A stretch of 19,946 nucleotides of DNA from SVFI01 sp964519385. GTDB lineage: Bacteria; Bacillota; Clostridia; Lachnospirales; Lachnospiraceae. How positions within the stretch are numbered: position 1 is the first letter of the stretch; every line of letters begins with the position of its first letter. A program made the position numbers and the translations under genes. Below the pieces are notes generated by a model. That model ran no database searches. It was given only the letters and a program-made list of their open reading frames with translations, and was not told the DNA's origin. This document shows positions 7,303 through 14,201 of the stretch, one piece after another. Location: assembly GCA_964519385.1 (NCBI GenBank), contig CAZFLR010000030.1:1-19946 (forward strand). Direction: 5' to 3'.

Positions 7303-8622
7303 ATGAAAGCAGATTTAATGATTCATGATTTACATGCACTGGAAATTCTTGATTCGCGAGGGAATCCCACGGTGCAGGTCAGTGTTGTCGTCAGAAAACC
7401 GGATGGGAGTTTTGTTCAGGCGACTGCCTCTGTTCCGTCCGGGGCAAGCACGGGACAGTTTGAGGCTGTGGAGCTTCGCGATGGAGAAGAGAGGTATTTC
7501 GGACTTGGGACAGAAAAAGCGGTAAGACATGTTAATACAAAGATACGACCTGCTCTTATAGGTCAGAATGTGATGGATCAGCTTGAGATTGACAAAATCA
7601 TGCTGGAGATGGACGGAACGGACAACAAAGGGAGCCTGGGAGCCAATGCTGTTCTGGGTGTCTCTATGGCTGTTGCAAAGGCCGCTGCAAAGGCACTGGA
7701 TATGCCCTTGTACAGGTATCTGGGAGGGACATATACACGTCGGCTCCCGGTGCCGATGATGAATATTTTAAATGGAGGAAAACACGCGGCAAATACAGTG
7801 GATTTTCAGGAATTTATGATTATGCCGGTCGTAGCAGGAACATTTAAGGAGGCACTCAGAATCTGCGCAGAAATTTATCACAATTTAAAAAAACTTCTGG
7901 CCCAAAAAGGTTATTCCACCGGAGTGGGCGACGAAGGTGGATTTGCTCCGAATCTTCCGGATGCAGTGGCGGTTCTTGATTATATCATGGAAGCTGTGAG
8001 AGCTTCCGGCTATAAGCCGGGGGAGGAAATACAGATTGCGCTTGATGTTGCTTCAAGCGAATTATATGATGAAAACGATGGCTTGTATCACTTCCCGGGG
8101 GAGAGTGAGGCAAAAGGAGAGGAAATTGTGCGTTCGGCGGAGGATATGATTTCCTACTATGAAAATCTCATACAGAAATATCCGATTATTTCTATAGAGG
8201 ACGGCCTTGCGGAGGATGACTGGGATGGCTGGAAGGCAATGACAAAGCGGCTCGGCGGTAAAATACAGTTGGTCGGTGACGACTTGTTTGTGACGAATCC
8301 GAAACGACTGACTGCAGGAATCAAACTGGAAACAGCAAATGCGATACTCGTCAAAGTGAATCAGATAGGAACGGTGTCGGAGGCTCTGCAGGCGATAGAA
8401 ATAGCACAGCAGGCAGGATATAAGGCAGTTGTTTCCCACAGGTCCGGCGAGACAGAGGATACCTTTATCGCGGACCTGGCTGTTGCGGTAAATGCAGGAC
8501 AGATAAAGACCGGAGCTCCCTGTCGGAGTGAAAGGGTGGCAAAATACAACCGTCTTCTCAATATAGAAGCAGAAATGGATAAGGTTTCTTCTTATGAATC
8601 ACCCTTTGCTTTCTGCGAATGA
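7303..8622 (+). CDS. eno: Enolase (phosphopyruvate hydratase)
   Basis: It dehydrates 2-phosphoglycerate to phosphoenolpyruvate. The 439-residue protein has all catalytic residues by family comparison: the SGAST loop (46-50), His161 and Glu170 (GGKHAAN, FQEF), Glu211 (GDEGGF), metal ligands Asp248, Glu299 and Asp326 (ALDVA, SIEDGL, GDDLFV), Lys351 (LVKVNQIG), the SHRSGET loop and Lys402 (IKTGAP). The start is set at 7303 because AAGGAGG stands 6 bases upstream and the protein then begins at the usual distance from EILDSRGNPT; the frame is open further upstream from 7219 but without a ribosome site. Codon use is odd: I count 12 ATA isoleucine codons, with CGA, CGG, AGG and GGG also frequent, while pgk and tpiA have no ATA. 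It may be a less expressed or recently acquired copy. A weak TATGAT at 7246-7251 is the only promoter candidate. Confidence 0.96.
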   Translation: MKADLMIHDLHALEILDSRGNPTVQVSVVVRKPDGSFVQATASVPSGASTGQFEAVELRDGEERYFGLGTEKAVRHVNTKIRPALIGQNVMDQLEIDKIMLEMDGTDNKGSLGANAVLGVSMAVAKAAAKALDMPLYRYLGGTYTRRLPVPMMNILNGGKHAANTVDFQEFMIMPVVAGTFKEALRICAEIYHNLKKLLAQKGYSTGVGDEGGFAPNLPDAVAVLDYIMEAVRASGYKPGEEIQIALDVASSELYDENDGLYHFPGESEAKGEEIVRSAEDMISYYENLIQKYPIISIEDGLAEDDWDGWKAMTKRLGGKIQLVGDDLFVTNPKRLTAGIKLETANAILVKVNQIGTVSEALQAIEIAQQAGYKAVVSHRSGETEDTFIADLAVAVNAGQIKTGAPCRSERVAKYNRLLNIEAEMDKVSSYESPFAFCE

Positions 8623-8629
8623 CAGTTAT

Positions 8630-8672
8630 AAAAGCACATGGCGTGCCAAAAGCACAGAAGCCATGTGCTTTT
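8630..8672 (+). terminator. Long nested hairpin after eno, probable terminator
   Basis: A perfect 13-bp stem (8630-8642 with 8660-8672, arms AAAAGCACATGGC and GCCATGTGCTTTT) starts 7 bases after the eno stop codon. Its 17-base loop holds a second small hairpin, GTGC-CAAAA-GCAC (8643-8655). Only four T, all part of the stem, end the structure, so it is a less standard terminator than the others here. It could also protect the eno mRNA 3' end. Confidence 0.6.
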
Positions 8673-8712
8673 GCACGTTTTGCACAAAAAATGAAAAAAA
8701 TGACTAAAAAAA

Positions 8713-8741
8713 TTGTAATAATTGCCACACTATGATATAGT
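8713..8741 (+). promoter_or_regulatory. Promoter of the chemoreceptor gene
   Basis: TTGTAA (8713-8718) and TATAGT (8736-8741) are exactly 17 bases apart, with TG at 8733-8734 giving an extended -10. Transcription should start near 8748, a few bases before the dyad at 8752. Confidence 0.7.
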
Positions 8742-8751
8742 AATAAGTAAA

Positions 8752-8792
8752 ATACAGAGTATAATTTAGTGTATGCTCTGTATAAAGCATAC
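8752..8792 (+). promoter_or_regulatory. Leader dyad with an alternative hairpin before the chemoreceptor gene
   Basis: ATACAGAGTATA (8752-8763) pairs with TATGCTCTGTAT (8772-8783) as a 12-bp stem with one G-U pair and an 8-base loop. A second stem, GTATGC (8771-8776) with GCATAC (8787-8792), shares bases 8772-8776 with the first, so the two exclude each other. The second ends 2 bases before the GGAGGG ribosome site (8795-8800). It may be a 5' mRNA stabiliser, a translational switch or a repressor operator; the sequence does not decide. Confidence 0.55.
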
Positions 8793-8807
8793 TTGGAGGG
8801 ATGATTT

Positions 8808-10517
8808 ATGAAACGGACGAAAAAATGGAAGGGCATGAATTCTATTCTGGCGCAGATATGTATTGTTATTTTTATCTGTGTTCTGCTTACGGGAGTATTC
8901 TTAATGTGGCTTTATTCGACGAAGTCAAAAGAAGAAATCAGCGGAATGTCTCAGAATTACATCAATGATTTGTCTGTGGCATACGGGGCAACACTGGATA
9001 ATGAAATCAAGAAGGCGGACGGCGACGCAACCTACGTCCTTAAGGGTGATAACTTATACCTTAAGTTAGACGGCGTTGGTATTGAAGGGGTAGAATCAAG
9101 TTATGTATATGTAGTGGATGCAGGCGGACAGATGCTTTTTCATCCGGATGACAGCAAAATCGGACATGCAGTGGAGAACGAAGTTGTGAAACAGTGTGTG
9201 GAGGATCTGAAAGCCGGAAAGTCCGTGGAGAACGGTGTTGTTAGATATGAGTTTAAAGGGGCTCAGAAATACGCGGGAATCTACGTCAGTACATACGGTA
9301 AATTTATTTTGGTAATTTCGGCAGATGAGGATGAGATTTTAGAGCCGGTATCACATATCAATAAACTCGGAAATCTTGCGCTCGTTGTTATTCTGATAAT
9401 ATCAGGTGTTATGGGAAGCTTCTTTGCACAGAAGATAGCAAAGCCTATTGATAAGATGACAAAACTTACAATCAGTCTCTCAGAGATGGATTTTACGGAT
9501 AAGGCTGAGTATGAGCAGATTAACAAGCGTAAGGATGAGGTGGGAAGTATGGGCCGTGCCCTGACCACACTCCGGAAGGAACTTGTACATACCGTGGAGC
9601 GTATACGTGAAGAGAGTTCGCTTCTTCTTGCTACATCGGCAGATCTTAGTGTGAGTGCTTCAGAGACATCAACCACAATGGAGCAGTTAGAGCTTGCAGT
9701 CAATGAAATTGCAGAAGGCGCAGGGGCACAGGCTGAAGATACCCAGCGTGCAACAGAGAACATTGTTGTGATGGGAAATATGGTTGAGGAAGCAGACCAT
9801 CAGGTTGCTGAGTTGATTCAGTGTGCGGAGAAGATGCGAAAGGCCGGTACGGATGCGACAGAAATTCTGGAGCAGCTTGTTGATGTGAACGGCCAGACAG
9901 AACGTTACATAGATGTGATTGCACAGCAGACGGCGACAACGAATGACTCTGCACAGAAGATTCATGAGGCGGCTGATATGATTACGGATATTGCGGAAGA
10001 GACCAATCTTCTTTCACTGAATGCTTCTATCGAGGCAGCAAGAGCCGGTGAACAGGGACGAGGCTTTGCCGTTGTTGCGGCCCAGATTCAGAAGCTTGCA
10101 GAGCAGTCAAATGAATCGGCGCGACAGATAGGTGATATCATCCGTACTCTTATGGGTGATTCTGAGAAGGCAGTCAGCATTATGGGCGAAGTGAAGGACA
10201 TTATGCTTAAACAGAGTGAGCATGTGGAACGAACCAAAGAGGCATTCGATGAGATTCAGAACGGAGTGGATAATTCTATCCGTGGTATGGAAGTGATTTC
10301 AGAGAAAACGCAGCAGATGGATAATGCGAGAAAGAGTGTGATTGATGTAGTTCAGGCACTGTCGGCCATCGCGGAAGAAAATGCAGCTTCAACGGAAGAA
10401 ACCTCTGCATCGGTTACCGAGGTGAGTGCAATTTCAAGCGAACTGTCTGATGAGGCAGAAAGACTCAAAAATATTTCCAATGCGATGGAAGACAGGATGT
10501 CTGTATTTAAAATATAA
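8808..10517 (+). CDS. Methyl-accepting chemotaxis protein with extracellular Cache-type sensor
   Basis: A 569-residue membrane chemoreceptor that would pass ligand signals to CheA/CheW. Membrane segments lie at about 13-36 and 186-206. The roughly 150-residue extracellular part contains VYVVDAGGQMLFHPDDSKIG, a hallmark of single Cache domains that bind small metabolites; the ligand cannot be named. A HAMP linker follows at about 207-260 (IAKPIDKMTKL). The long coiled-coil signalling domain (about 270-569) has the highly conserved hairpin tip IAEETNLLSLNASIEAARAG (395-414) continuing EQGRGFAVVA, and predicted methylation helices with EETS-type pairs (AEENAASTEETSAS). No CheR-docking pentapeptide is seen at the end (FKI). 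GGAGGG stands 7 bases before the ATG. No chemotaxis or flagellar gene is adjacent, so it is a solitary receptor. Flanked by its own promoter and the secG promoter. Confidence 0.95.
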   Translation: MKRTKKWKGMNSILAQICIVIFICVLLTGVFLMWLYSTKSKEEISGMSQNYINDLSVAYGATLDNEIKKADGDATYVLKGDNLYLKLDGVGIEGVESSYVYVVDAGGQMLFHPDDSKIGHAVENEVVKQCVEDLKAGKSVENGVVRYEFKGAQKYAGIYVSTYGKFILVISADEDEILEPVSHINKLGNLALVVILIISGVMGSFFAQKIAKPIDKMTKLTISLSEMDFTDKAEYEQINKRKDEVGSMGRALTTLRKELVHTVERIREESSLLLATSADLSVSASETSTTMEQLELAVNEIAEGAGAQAEDTQRATENIVVMGNMVEEADHQVAELIQCAEKMRKAGTDATEILEQLVDVNGQTERYIDVIAQQTATTNDSAQKIHEAADMITDIAEETNLLSLNASIEAARAGEQGRGFAVVAAQIQKLAEQSNESARQIGDIIRTLMGDSEKAVSIMGEVKDIMLKQSEHVERTKEAFDEIQNGVDNSIRGMEVISEKTQQMDNARKSVIDVVQALSAIAEENAASTEETSASVTEVSAISSELSDEAERLKNISNAMEDRMSVFKI

Positions 10518-10533
10518 AAATTTGACAAAAGGC

Positions 10534-10562
10534 TTGTGCTTTAAAATATCTTGTGATAAACT
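10534..10562 (+). promoter_or_regulatory. Probable promoter of secG
   Basis: TTGTGC (10534-10539) and TAAACT (10557-10562) are 17 bases apart, with TG at 10554-10555 as an extended -10. A perfect TTGACA at 10522-10527 has no fitting -10 element. No terminator is seen after the chemoreceptor gene, so read-through into secG is also possible. Confidence 0.4.
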
Positions 10563-10594
10563 AATCATGTTTTGTAACATTAGGAGGTTTGATT

Positions 10595-10834
10595 ATGAGC
10601 GTTATCAGAATGATTTTAACAATCGTATTTCTCATTGTATGTATTGCTTTGACATGTATAGTATTATTACAGGAAGGAAAGAGTGCAGGACTTGGTACAA
10701 TCAGCGGTGCTGCTGAGAGTTACTGGGGAAAGAATAAGGGACGTTCCATGGAAGGAGCACTTGTGAAGATTACACGTGTTCTTGCGATATTGTTCATTGT
10801 TCTTGCAGTTGTTTTAAACATCAATAAATTTTAA
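10595..10834 (+). CDS. secG: Preprotein translocase subunit SecG
   Basis: The small accessory subunit of the SecYEG channel, which raises the efficiency of SecA-driven protein export. The 79-residue product has two membrane helices (about 2-24 and 57-75) joined by the conserved cytosolic loop LLQEGKSAGLGTISGAAES followed by YWGKNKGRS, typical of Gram-positive SecG. The ATG at 10595 is chosen because AGGAGG lies 7 bases before it; an in-frame TTG two codons earlier would be only 1 base from that site. It heads the secG-rnr-smpB-ssrA order common in Firmicutes. A strong terminator follows the stop codon. Confidence 0.93.
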   Translation: MSVIRMILTIVFLIVCIALTCIVLLQEGKSAGLGTISGAAESYWGKNKGRSMEGALVKITRVLAILFIVLAVVLNINKF

Positions 10835-10845
10835 GGTATTTTGAT

Positions 10846-10880
10846 GAAAAGCACTCTTTTTAGAGTGCTTTTCTTTTTTT
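10846..10880 (+). terminator. Intrinsic terminator between secG and rnr
   Basis: A 12-bp stem (GAAAAGCACTCT, 10846-10857, with AGAGTGCTTTTC, 10862-10873) encloses TTTT and is followed by seven T. The rnr ribosome site GAGGG begins at the very next base (10881), so rnr must depend on read-through or on a promoter upstream of the hairpin. Confidence 0.92.
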
Positions 10881-10893
10881 GAGGGTATAGTAA

Positions 10894-13038
10894 ATGAAAA
10901 AGGACACGTTTATGAACAGAAAAAGTTATACAGAAAGAAAACAGATGATATATGATCTGGTACGTGCAGAGTTCTACGTGCCGATGAAAGAGAAGGAGCT
11001 TGCAGTTTTTTTGCAGGTTGAACCGGAGGAACGTCCGGAATTAAAACAGATTTTAAATGAACTTTTGGAGGAACATTCGGTCGAAATTACGAAGCGCGGA
11101 AAATATAAGGTGCCGGAGAATAAAGTGATGGAGGGGATTTTTATTGCGAATGCAAAGGGCTTTGGATTTGTGGAGGTCGAAGGACAGAAGGAAGACTATT
11201 ATGTTCCGGCGCAGAAGGTGAACAATGCATTTCATCAGGATAAGGTTGCTTTTTGCATTTTGCACGGGGCAAAGGGCAGAAGAACAGAGGTTGAGATTGT
11301 CAAAGTTCTTGAGAGAGGACTGAAGACTATAGTCGGAACCTTTGAAAAATCGAGTAGCTTTGGCTTTGTAATACCTGACCAGTCGAAGATTCCGGTGGAT
11401 ATTTTTGTGCCGGCGGAAGGAATTGGCGGAGCTGTAAACGGCCATAAGGTTGTTGTTGAAATCGTAGATTACGGAAATGAGAGGAAGAAGCCGGAAGGCA
11501 GGATTATAGAGATATTGGGACATGTCAATGATCCCGGAGTTGACATTCTTTCGATTGTCACAGCATATGATATCCCAAAGGAATTCAAAGAAAGAACCAT
11601 GAACCAGGCTCTGCGCGTTGCGAAGCCGGTTTCGGAAGCTGATATTTCAGGGAGATTGGATCTTAGGAATGTACAGATGGTCACGATAGACGGAGAGGAT
11701 GCGAAAGATTTGGATGATGCAGTTTCTCTTTCTGTAGAGGACGGTTTGTTTCATCTTGGCGTGCATATTGCCGATGTGGCAAATTATGTACAGGAAAATT
11801 CGGCACTTGACAGAGAAGCCCTTGAGAGAGGAACGAGTGTATATCTTGTGGATCGTGTTATACCGATGCTTCCGCACACGCTTTCTAACGGAATTTGCTC
11901 TTTGAATGCAGGAGAAGACCGGCTTGCTCTTTCCTGTATGATGACGATTGACGGAGCAGGAAACGTGATAGATTACAAAATCAGGGAAACGGTGGTCAAT
12001 GTGGACAGACGTATGTCGTACACAGCAGTTGCAAAGATTCTTGAGGAAAAGGATGAAGAACTGATTTCGGAATATAAAGAATTGGTTTCGATGTTTGAGC
12101 AGATGGCTGAGCTTTCACAGATTTTGCGACTGAAACGAAAAAGCAGAGGGTCGGTAGATTTTGACCTGCAGGAGTGTAAAATATCTTTGGATGAGACGGG
12201 TCGCCCGCTGGATATCCTTCCGTATGAAAGAAATATTGCAACCAAAATAATTGAGGATTTCATGTTGATTGCAAACGAAACCGTTGCACAGCATTTTTAC
12301 TGGATGGAGATTCCGTTTGTTTACAGGACACATGATAAGCCGGATCCTGAAAAGGTGCAGAAGCTTGCAGCATTTATTAACAATTTTGGGTATTCCATGA
12401 AACTGACACAGGGAGAGATTCATCCAAAGGAATTGCAAAAGCTGCTTTTGCGAATTGAAGGTACGCCTGAGGAGGGAATGCTTTCAAGACTGATTCTGCG
12501 CAGTATGAAGAGAGCACAGTATCAGGACGAGTGTAACGGACATTTTGGTCTGGCGTGTCAGTATTATTGCCATTTCACCTCGCCAATCCGCAGATACCCG
12601 GATTTGCAGATACACCGTATTATTAAGGAAAGCCTGAGGGGAAGACTGAATGCGGGAAGAATTGAGCATTACCGGCAGATTCTTCCGGATGTTTGTACGC
12701 ATGCATCTAAAACAGAACGCAGGGCTGATGAGGCGGAGCGAGAGACAGATAAACTGAAGAAGGCGCAGTTTATGGAAGGCTTTATCGGGGAAGAATTTGA
12801 AGGGATTATTTCCGGAATTACGTCATGGGGAATTTATGTGGAGCTTCCGAATACGGTGGAGGGACTTGTACGCGTGGCGGATATTTTGGGGGATTATTAT
12901 GTGTATCGCGAGGAGACTTATGAAATGGTCGGTCAGGCGACGGGAAAAAGCTTTAAGCTCGGTGATAAGGTAAGGGTAGTTGTGAAAGAAGTTGATACGT
13001 TTCTGAAAACGATTGATTTTCGGCTTGTGCAGGAGTGA
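10894..13038 (+). CDS. rnr: Ribonuclease R (3'-5' exoribonuclease)
   Basis: It degrades structured RNA, rRNA fragments and, with tmRNA-SmpB, non-stop mRNA, in the cytosol. The 714 residues follow the family layout: an N-terminal helix-turn-helix-like segment (about 15-75), two cold-shock/OB domains (about 78-210, with KGFGFVEVEG and SSFGFVIPD), the RNB catalytic domain (about 245-580) and a C-terminal S1 domain (about 630-712). The catalytic aspartates are Asp266, Asp272, Asp274 and Asp275 (TIDGEDAKDLDDAVSL). HIADVANYV, LPHTLSNGICSL and TSPIRRYPDLQIHR are conserved. A basic tail after S1 is almost absent, unlike in enteric RNase R. The start at 10894 has GAGGG 8 bases upstream; ATG 10912 with AAAGGA is an alternative. 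smpB and ssrA follow, matching the shared role in ribosome rescue. Confidence 0.96.
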   Translation: MKKDTFMNRKSYTERKQMIYDLVRAEFYVPMKEKELAVFLQVEPEERPELKQILNELLEEHSVEITKRGKYKVPENKVMEGIFIANAKGFGFVEVEGQKEDYYVPAQKVNNAFHQDKVAFCILHGAKGRRTEVEIVKVLERGLKTIVGTFEKSSSFGFVIPDQSKIPVDIFVPAEGIGGAVNGHKVVVEIVDYGNERKKPEGRIIEILGHVNDPGVDILSIVTAYDIPKEFKERTMNQALRVAKPVSEADISGRLDLRNVQMVTIDGEDAKDLDDAVSLSVEDGLFHLGVHIADVANYVQENSALDREALERGTSVYLVDRVIPMLPHTLSNGICSLNAGEDRLALSCMMTIDGAGNVIDYKIRETVVNVDRRMSYTAVAKILEEKDEELISEYKELVSMFEQMAELSQILRLKRKSRGSVDFDLQECKISLDETGRPLDILPYERNIATKIIEDFMLIANETVAQHFYWMEIPFVYRTHDKPDPEKVQKLAAFINNFGYSMKLTQGEIHPKELQKLLLRIEGTPEEGMLSRLILRSMKRAQYQDECNGHFGLACQYYCHFTSPIRRYPDLQIHRIIKESLRGRLNAGRIEHYRQILPDVCTHASKTERRADEAERETDKLKKAQFMEGFIGEEFEGIISGITSWGIYVELPNTVEGLVRVADILGDYYVYREETYEMVGQATGKSFKLGDKVRVVVKEVDTFLKTIDFRLVQE

Positions 13039-13085
13039 TGCGGAGCTTTTACAAATATCGGACAAGTACCGACATAAAAAACGGG

Positions 13086-13114
13086 TTCACAAATGCTGTA
13101 AAATGAGATATACT
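13086..13114 (+). promoter_or_regulatory. Promoter of smpB (and possibly ssrA)
   Basis: TTCACA (13086-13091) and TATACT (13109-13114) are exactly 17 bases apart, between rnr and smpB. No promoter as good as this one is seen in the 44 bases between smpB and ssrA, so it may serve both genes. Confidence 0.6.
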
Positions 13115-13135
13115 GGTTAGGCTGAGAGGAAGATT

Positions 13136-13153
13136 ATGACAGAAAGGGTGTGA
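13136..13153 (+). other. Five-codon upstream reading frame before smpB
   Basis: An ATG with a good ribosome site (AGAGGA, 13125-13130, 5 bases upstream) encodes only M-T-E-R-V and then TGA. The stop lies 5 bases before the most likely smpB start. It may couple smpB translation to this mini-frame, or mark a small indel that separated the good ribosome site from smpB. Confidence 0.4.
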
Positions 13154-13158
13154 GGAGC

Positions 13159-13623
13159 TTGTCAAAGGAAGCAATGAAGCTGGTTGCAAATAATAAAAAG
13201 GCATATCATGATTATTTTATTGACGAAAAGTATGAGGCGGGAATTGCTCTTCACGGAACTGAGGTCAAGTCGTTAAGACTCGGCAAATGCAGCGTGAAGG
13301 AAGCGTTTATCCGTATTGAAAACGGAGAGGCGTGGATTTACGGTATGAATATTACTCCGTATGAGAAGGGGAATATTTTTAATAAAGACCCTCTCAGGGT
13401 AAAGAAGCTTCTGCTTCACAGGGCGGAGATAAATAAGCTCGCGGGTAAGATGGCGGAAAAGGGATTTACGCTTGTTCCGTTGCAGGTTTATTTCAAAAAT
13501 GATAAGGTAAAGGTAGAGCTTGGACTTGCCCGGGGCAAGAAGCTTTACGACAAACGTCATGACATTGCAAAGAAGGATGCACGTCGTGAAACAGAGAGAG
13601 AGTTTAAGGTGAAAAACCTTTAA
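13159..13623 (+). CDS. smpB: SsrA-binding protein SmpB
   Basis: It binds tmRNA and brings it to stalled ribosomes, where its C-terminal tail occupies the empty mRNA channel. The roughly 154-residue protein shows NKKAYHDYFIDEKYEAGIAL, then LHGTEVKSLRLGKCSVKEAF (OB-fold core), YEKGNIFNKDPLRVKKLLLH, GLARGKKLYDKRHDIAKKDA and the basic tail RREREFKVKNL-like end (RRETEREFKVKNL). The start is uncertain. TTG 13159 gives the usual few residues before KLVANNKK but has a poorly spaced GAGGAG site; GTG 13150 and ATG 13174 (with AAAGGA 4 bases upstream) are alternatives. It lies between rnr and ssrA, the classic Firmicute arrangement. Confidence 0.93.
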   Translation: MSKEAMKLVANNKKAYHDYFIDEKYEAGIALHGTEVKSLRLGKCSVKEAFIRIENGEAWIYGMNITPYEKGNIFNKDPLRVKKLLLHRAEINKLAGKMAEKGFTLVPLQVYFKNDKVKVELGLARGKKLYDKRHDIAKKDARRETEREFKVKNL

Positions 13624-13632
13624 CTATATATG

Positions 13633-13655
13633 TCAGGCGGGAAATGACTGCCTGA
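13633..13655 (+). other. Hairpin between smpB and ssrA without a T-run
   Basis: TCAGGCGG (13633-13640) pairs with CTGCCTGA (13648-13655), 8 bp with one G-U pair and a 7-base loop, 12 bases before the tmRNA 5' end. As no T-run follows, it looks more like a processing signal in a smpB-ssrA transcript than a terminator. Confidence 0.4.
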
Positions 13656-13667
13656 TAAAAAGCGCAA

Positions 13668-14005
13668 GGGGCCGTAATGGTTTCGACAGGGGTCTTGAAG
13701 CTGGAGAAGCTATCCGAAGGCGATGGCGTTAAATCGCAAAAATAAATATAAACGCTGAAGAAAATTTAGCATACGCTGCCTAGTTGCGGCTGTCTGACCT
13801 AGTGCACCTACACATCAGGACCCAGGCATCGACTATGTAGGAAACGACATATGTTAAGCTTTGCGCATATGGGCGTATTATGAAGCTACCAAAATCTGTC
13901 AGGTGTCAGTTCCCGGCAGACGGCGGGAAGTCTAAATAACTGACTATGATAGTAGAAGGACAGGGAATAGGCTTTTGGACACGGGTTCGACTCCCGTCGG
14001 CTCCA
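13668..14005 (+). ncRNA. ssrA: Transfer-messenger RNA (tmRNA)
   Basis: tmRNA rescues stalled ribosomes and adds a degradation tag to the unfinished protein. The 5' end GGGGCCG (13668-13674) pairs with CGGCTCC (13998-14004) to form the acceptor stem, followed by discriminator A14005. GGTTTCGACAGGGG follows the 5' stem as in all bacterial tmRNAs, and the T-arm is ACGGGTTCGACTCCCGT. The tag frame runs from the GCA resume codon at 13736 to TAG at 13781-13783 and reads AKININAEENLAYAA. The next bases after the discriminator are CTT, so CCA is not encoded and must be added by the tRNA nucleotidyltransferase. The total of about 338 bases is normal. A terminator follows at 14043. Confidence 0.96.
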
Positions 14006-14042
14006 CTTGAAAACCCTCATAGACAGAAGGGAAGGAAAAAGA

Positions 14043-14072
14043 AACGTGTATCTGTATGCACGTTCTTTTTTT
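14043..14072 (+). terminator. Intrinsic terminator after ssrA
   Basis: AACGTGTAT (14043-14051) pairs with ATGCACGTT (14056-14064), 9 bp with one G-U pair and the loop CTGT. C and seven T follow. It ends the tmRNA precursor. Confidence 0.85.
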
Positions 14073-14201
14073 ATGATAAATATGTGTAGGGAATAAAAAT
14101 TCACAAATTAAACATAAATCTATTGTAAGGTGTTGGATGAAGACATGTTGCCAAAGGCAGACTATCAGGCAGCAGCTTGTAAAAATGGAGAAGGAAATCG
14201 T

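Noticed and set aside
8808..10517. Chemotaxis gene cluster
   Set aside because: Only a single receptor gene is present; no che or flagellar gene adjoins it.
10522..10550. Perfect TTGACA at 10522 as the secG -35 element
   Set aside because: The hexamers 16-18 bases downstream match the -10 consensus poorly; the TTGTGC/TGATAAACT pair fits better.
13039..13080. Terminator after rnr (CGG...CCG near 13060)
   Set aside because: Only a 4-bp stem and no T-run follows; it runs into an A-run instead.
14100..14121. Pho-box-like TTCACA repeat before the OmpR-type regulator
   Set aside because: The second half does not match TTnACA at the needed 11-base spacing, so a phosphate regulon link is not supported.
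13880..14130. Integrated island at the tmRNA 3' end, a frequent attachment site
   Set aside because: No integrase, no repeat of the tmRNA 3' end and no foreign-looking genes follow; a normal terminator and a response regulator do.
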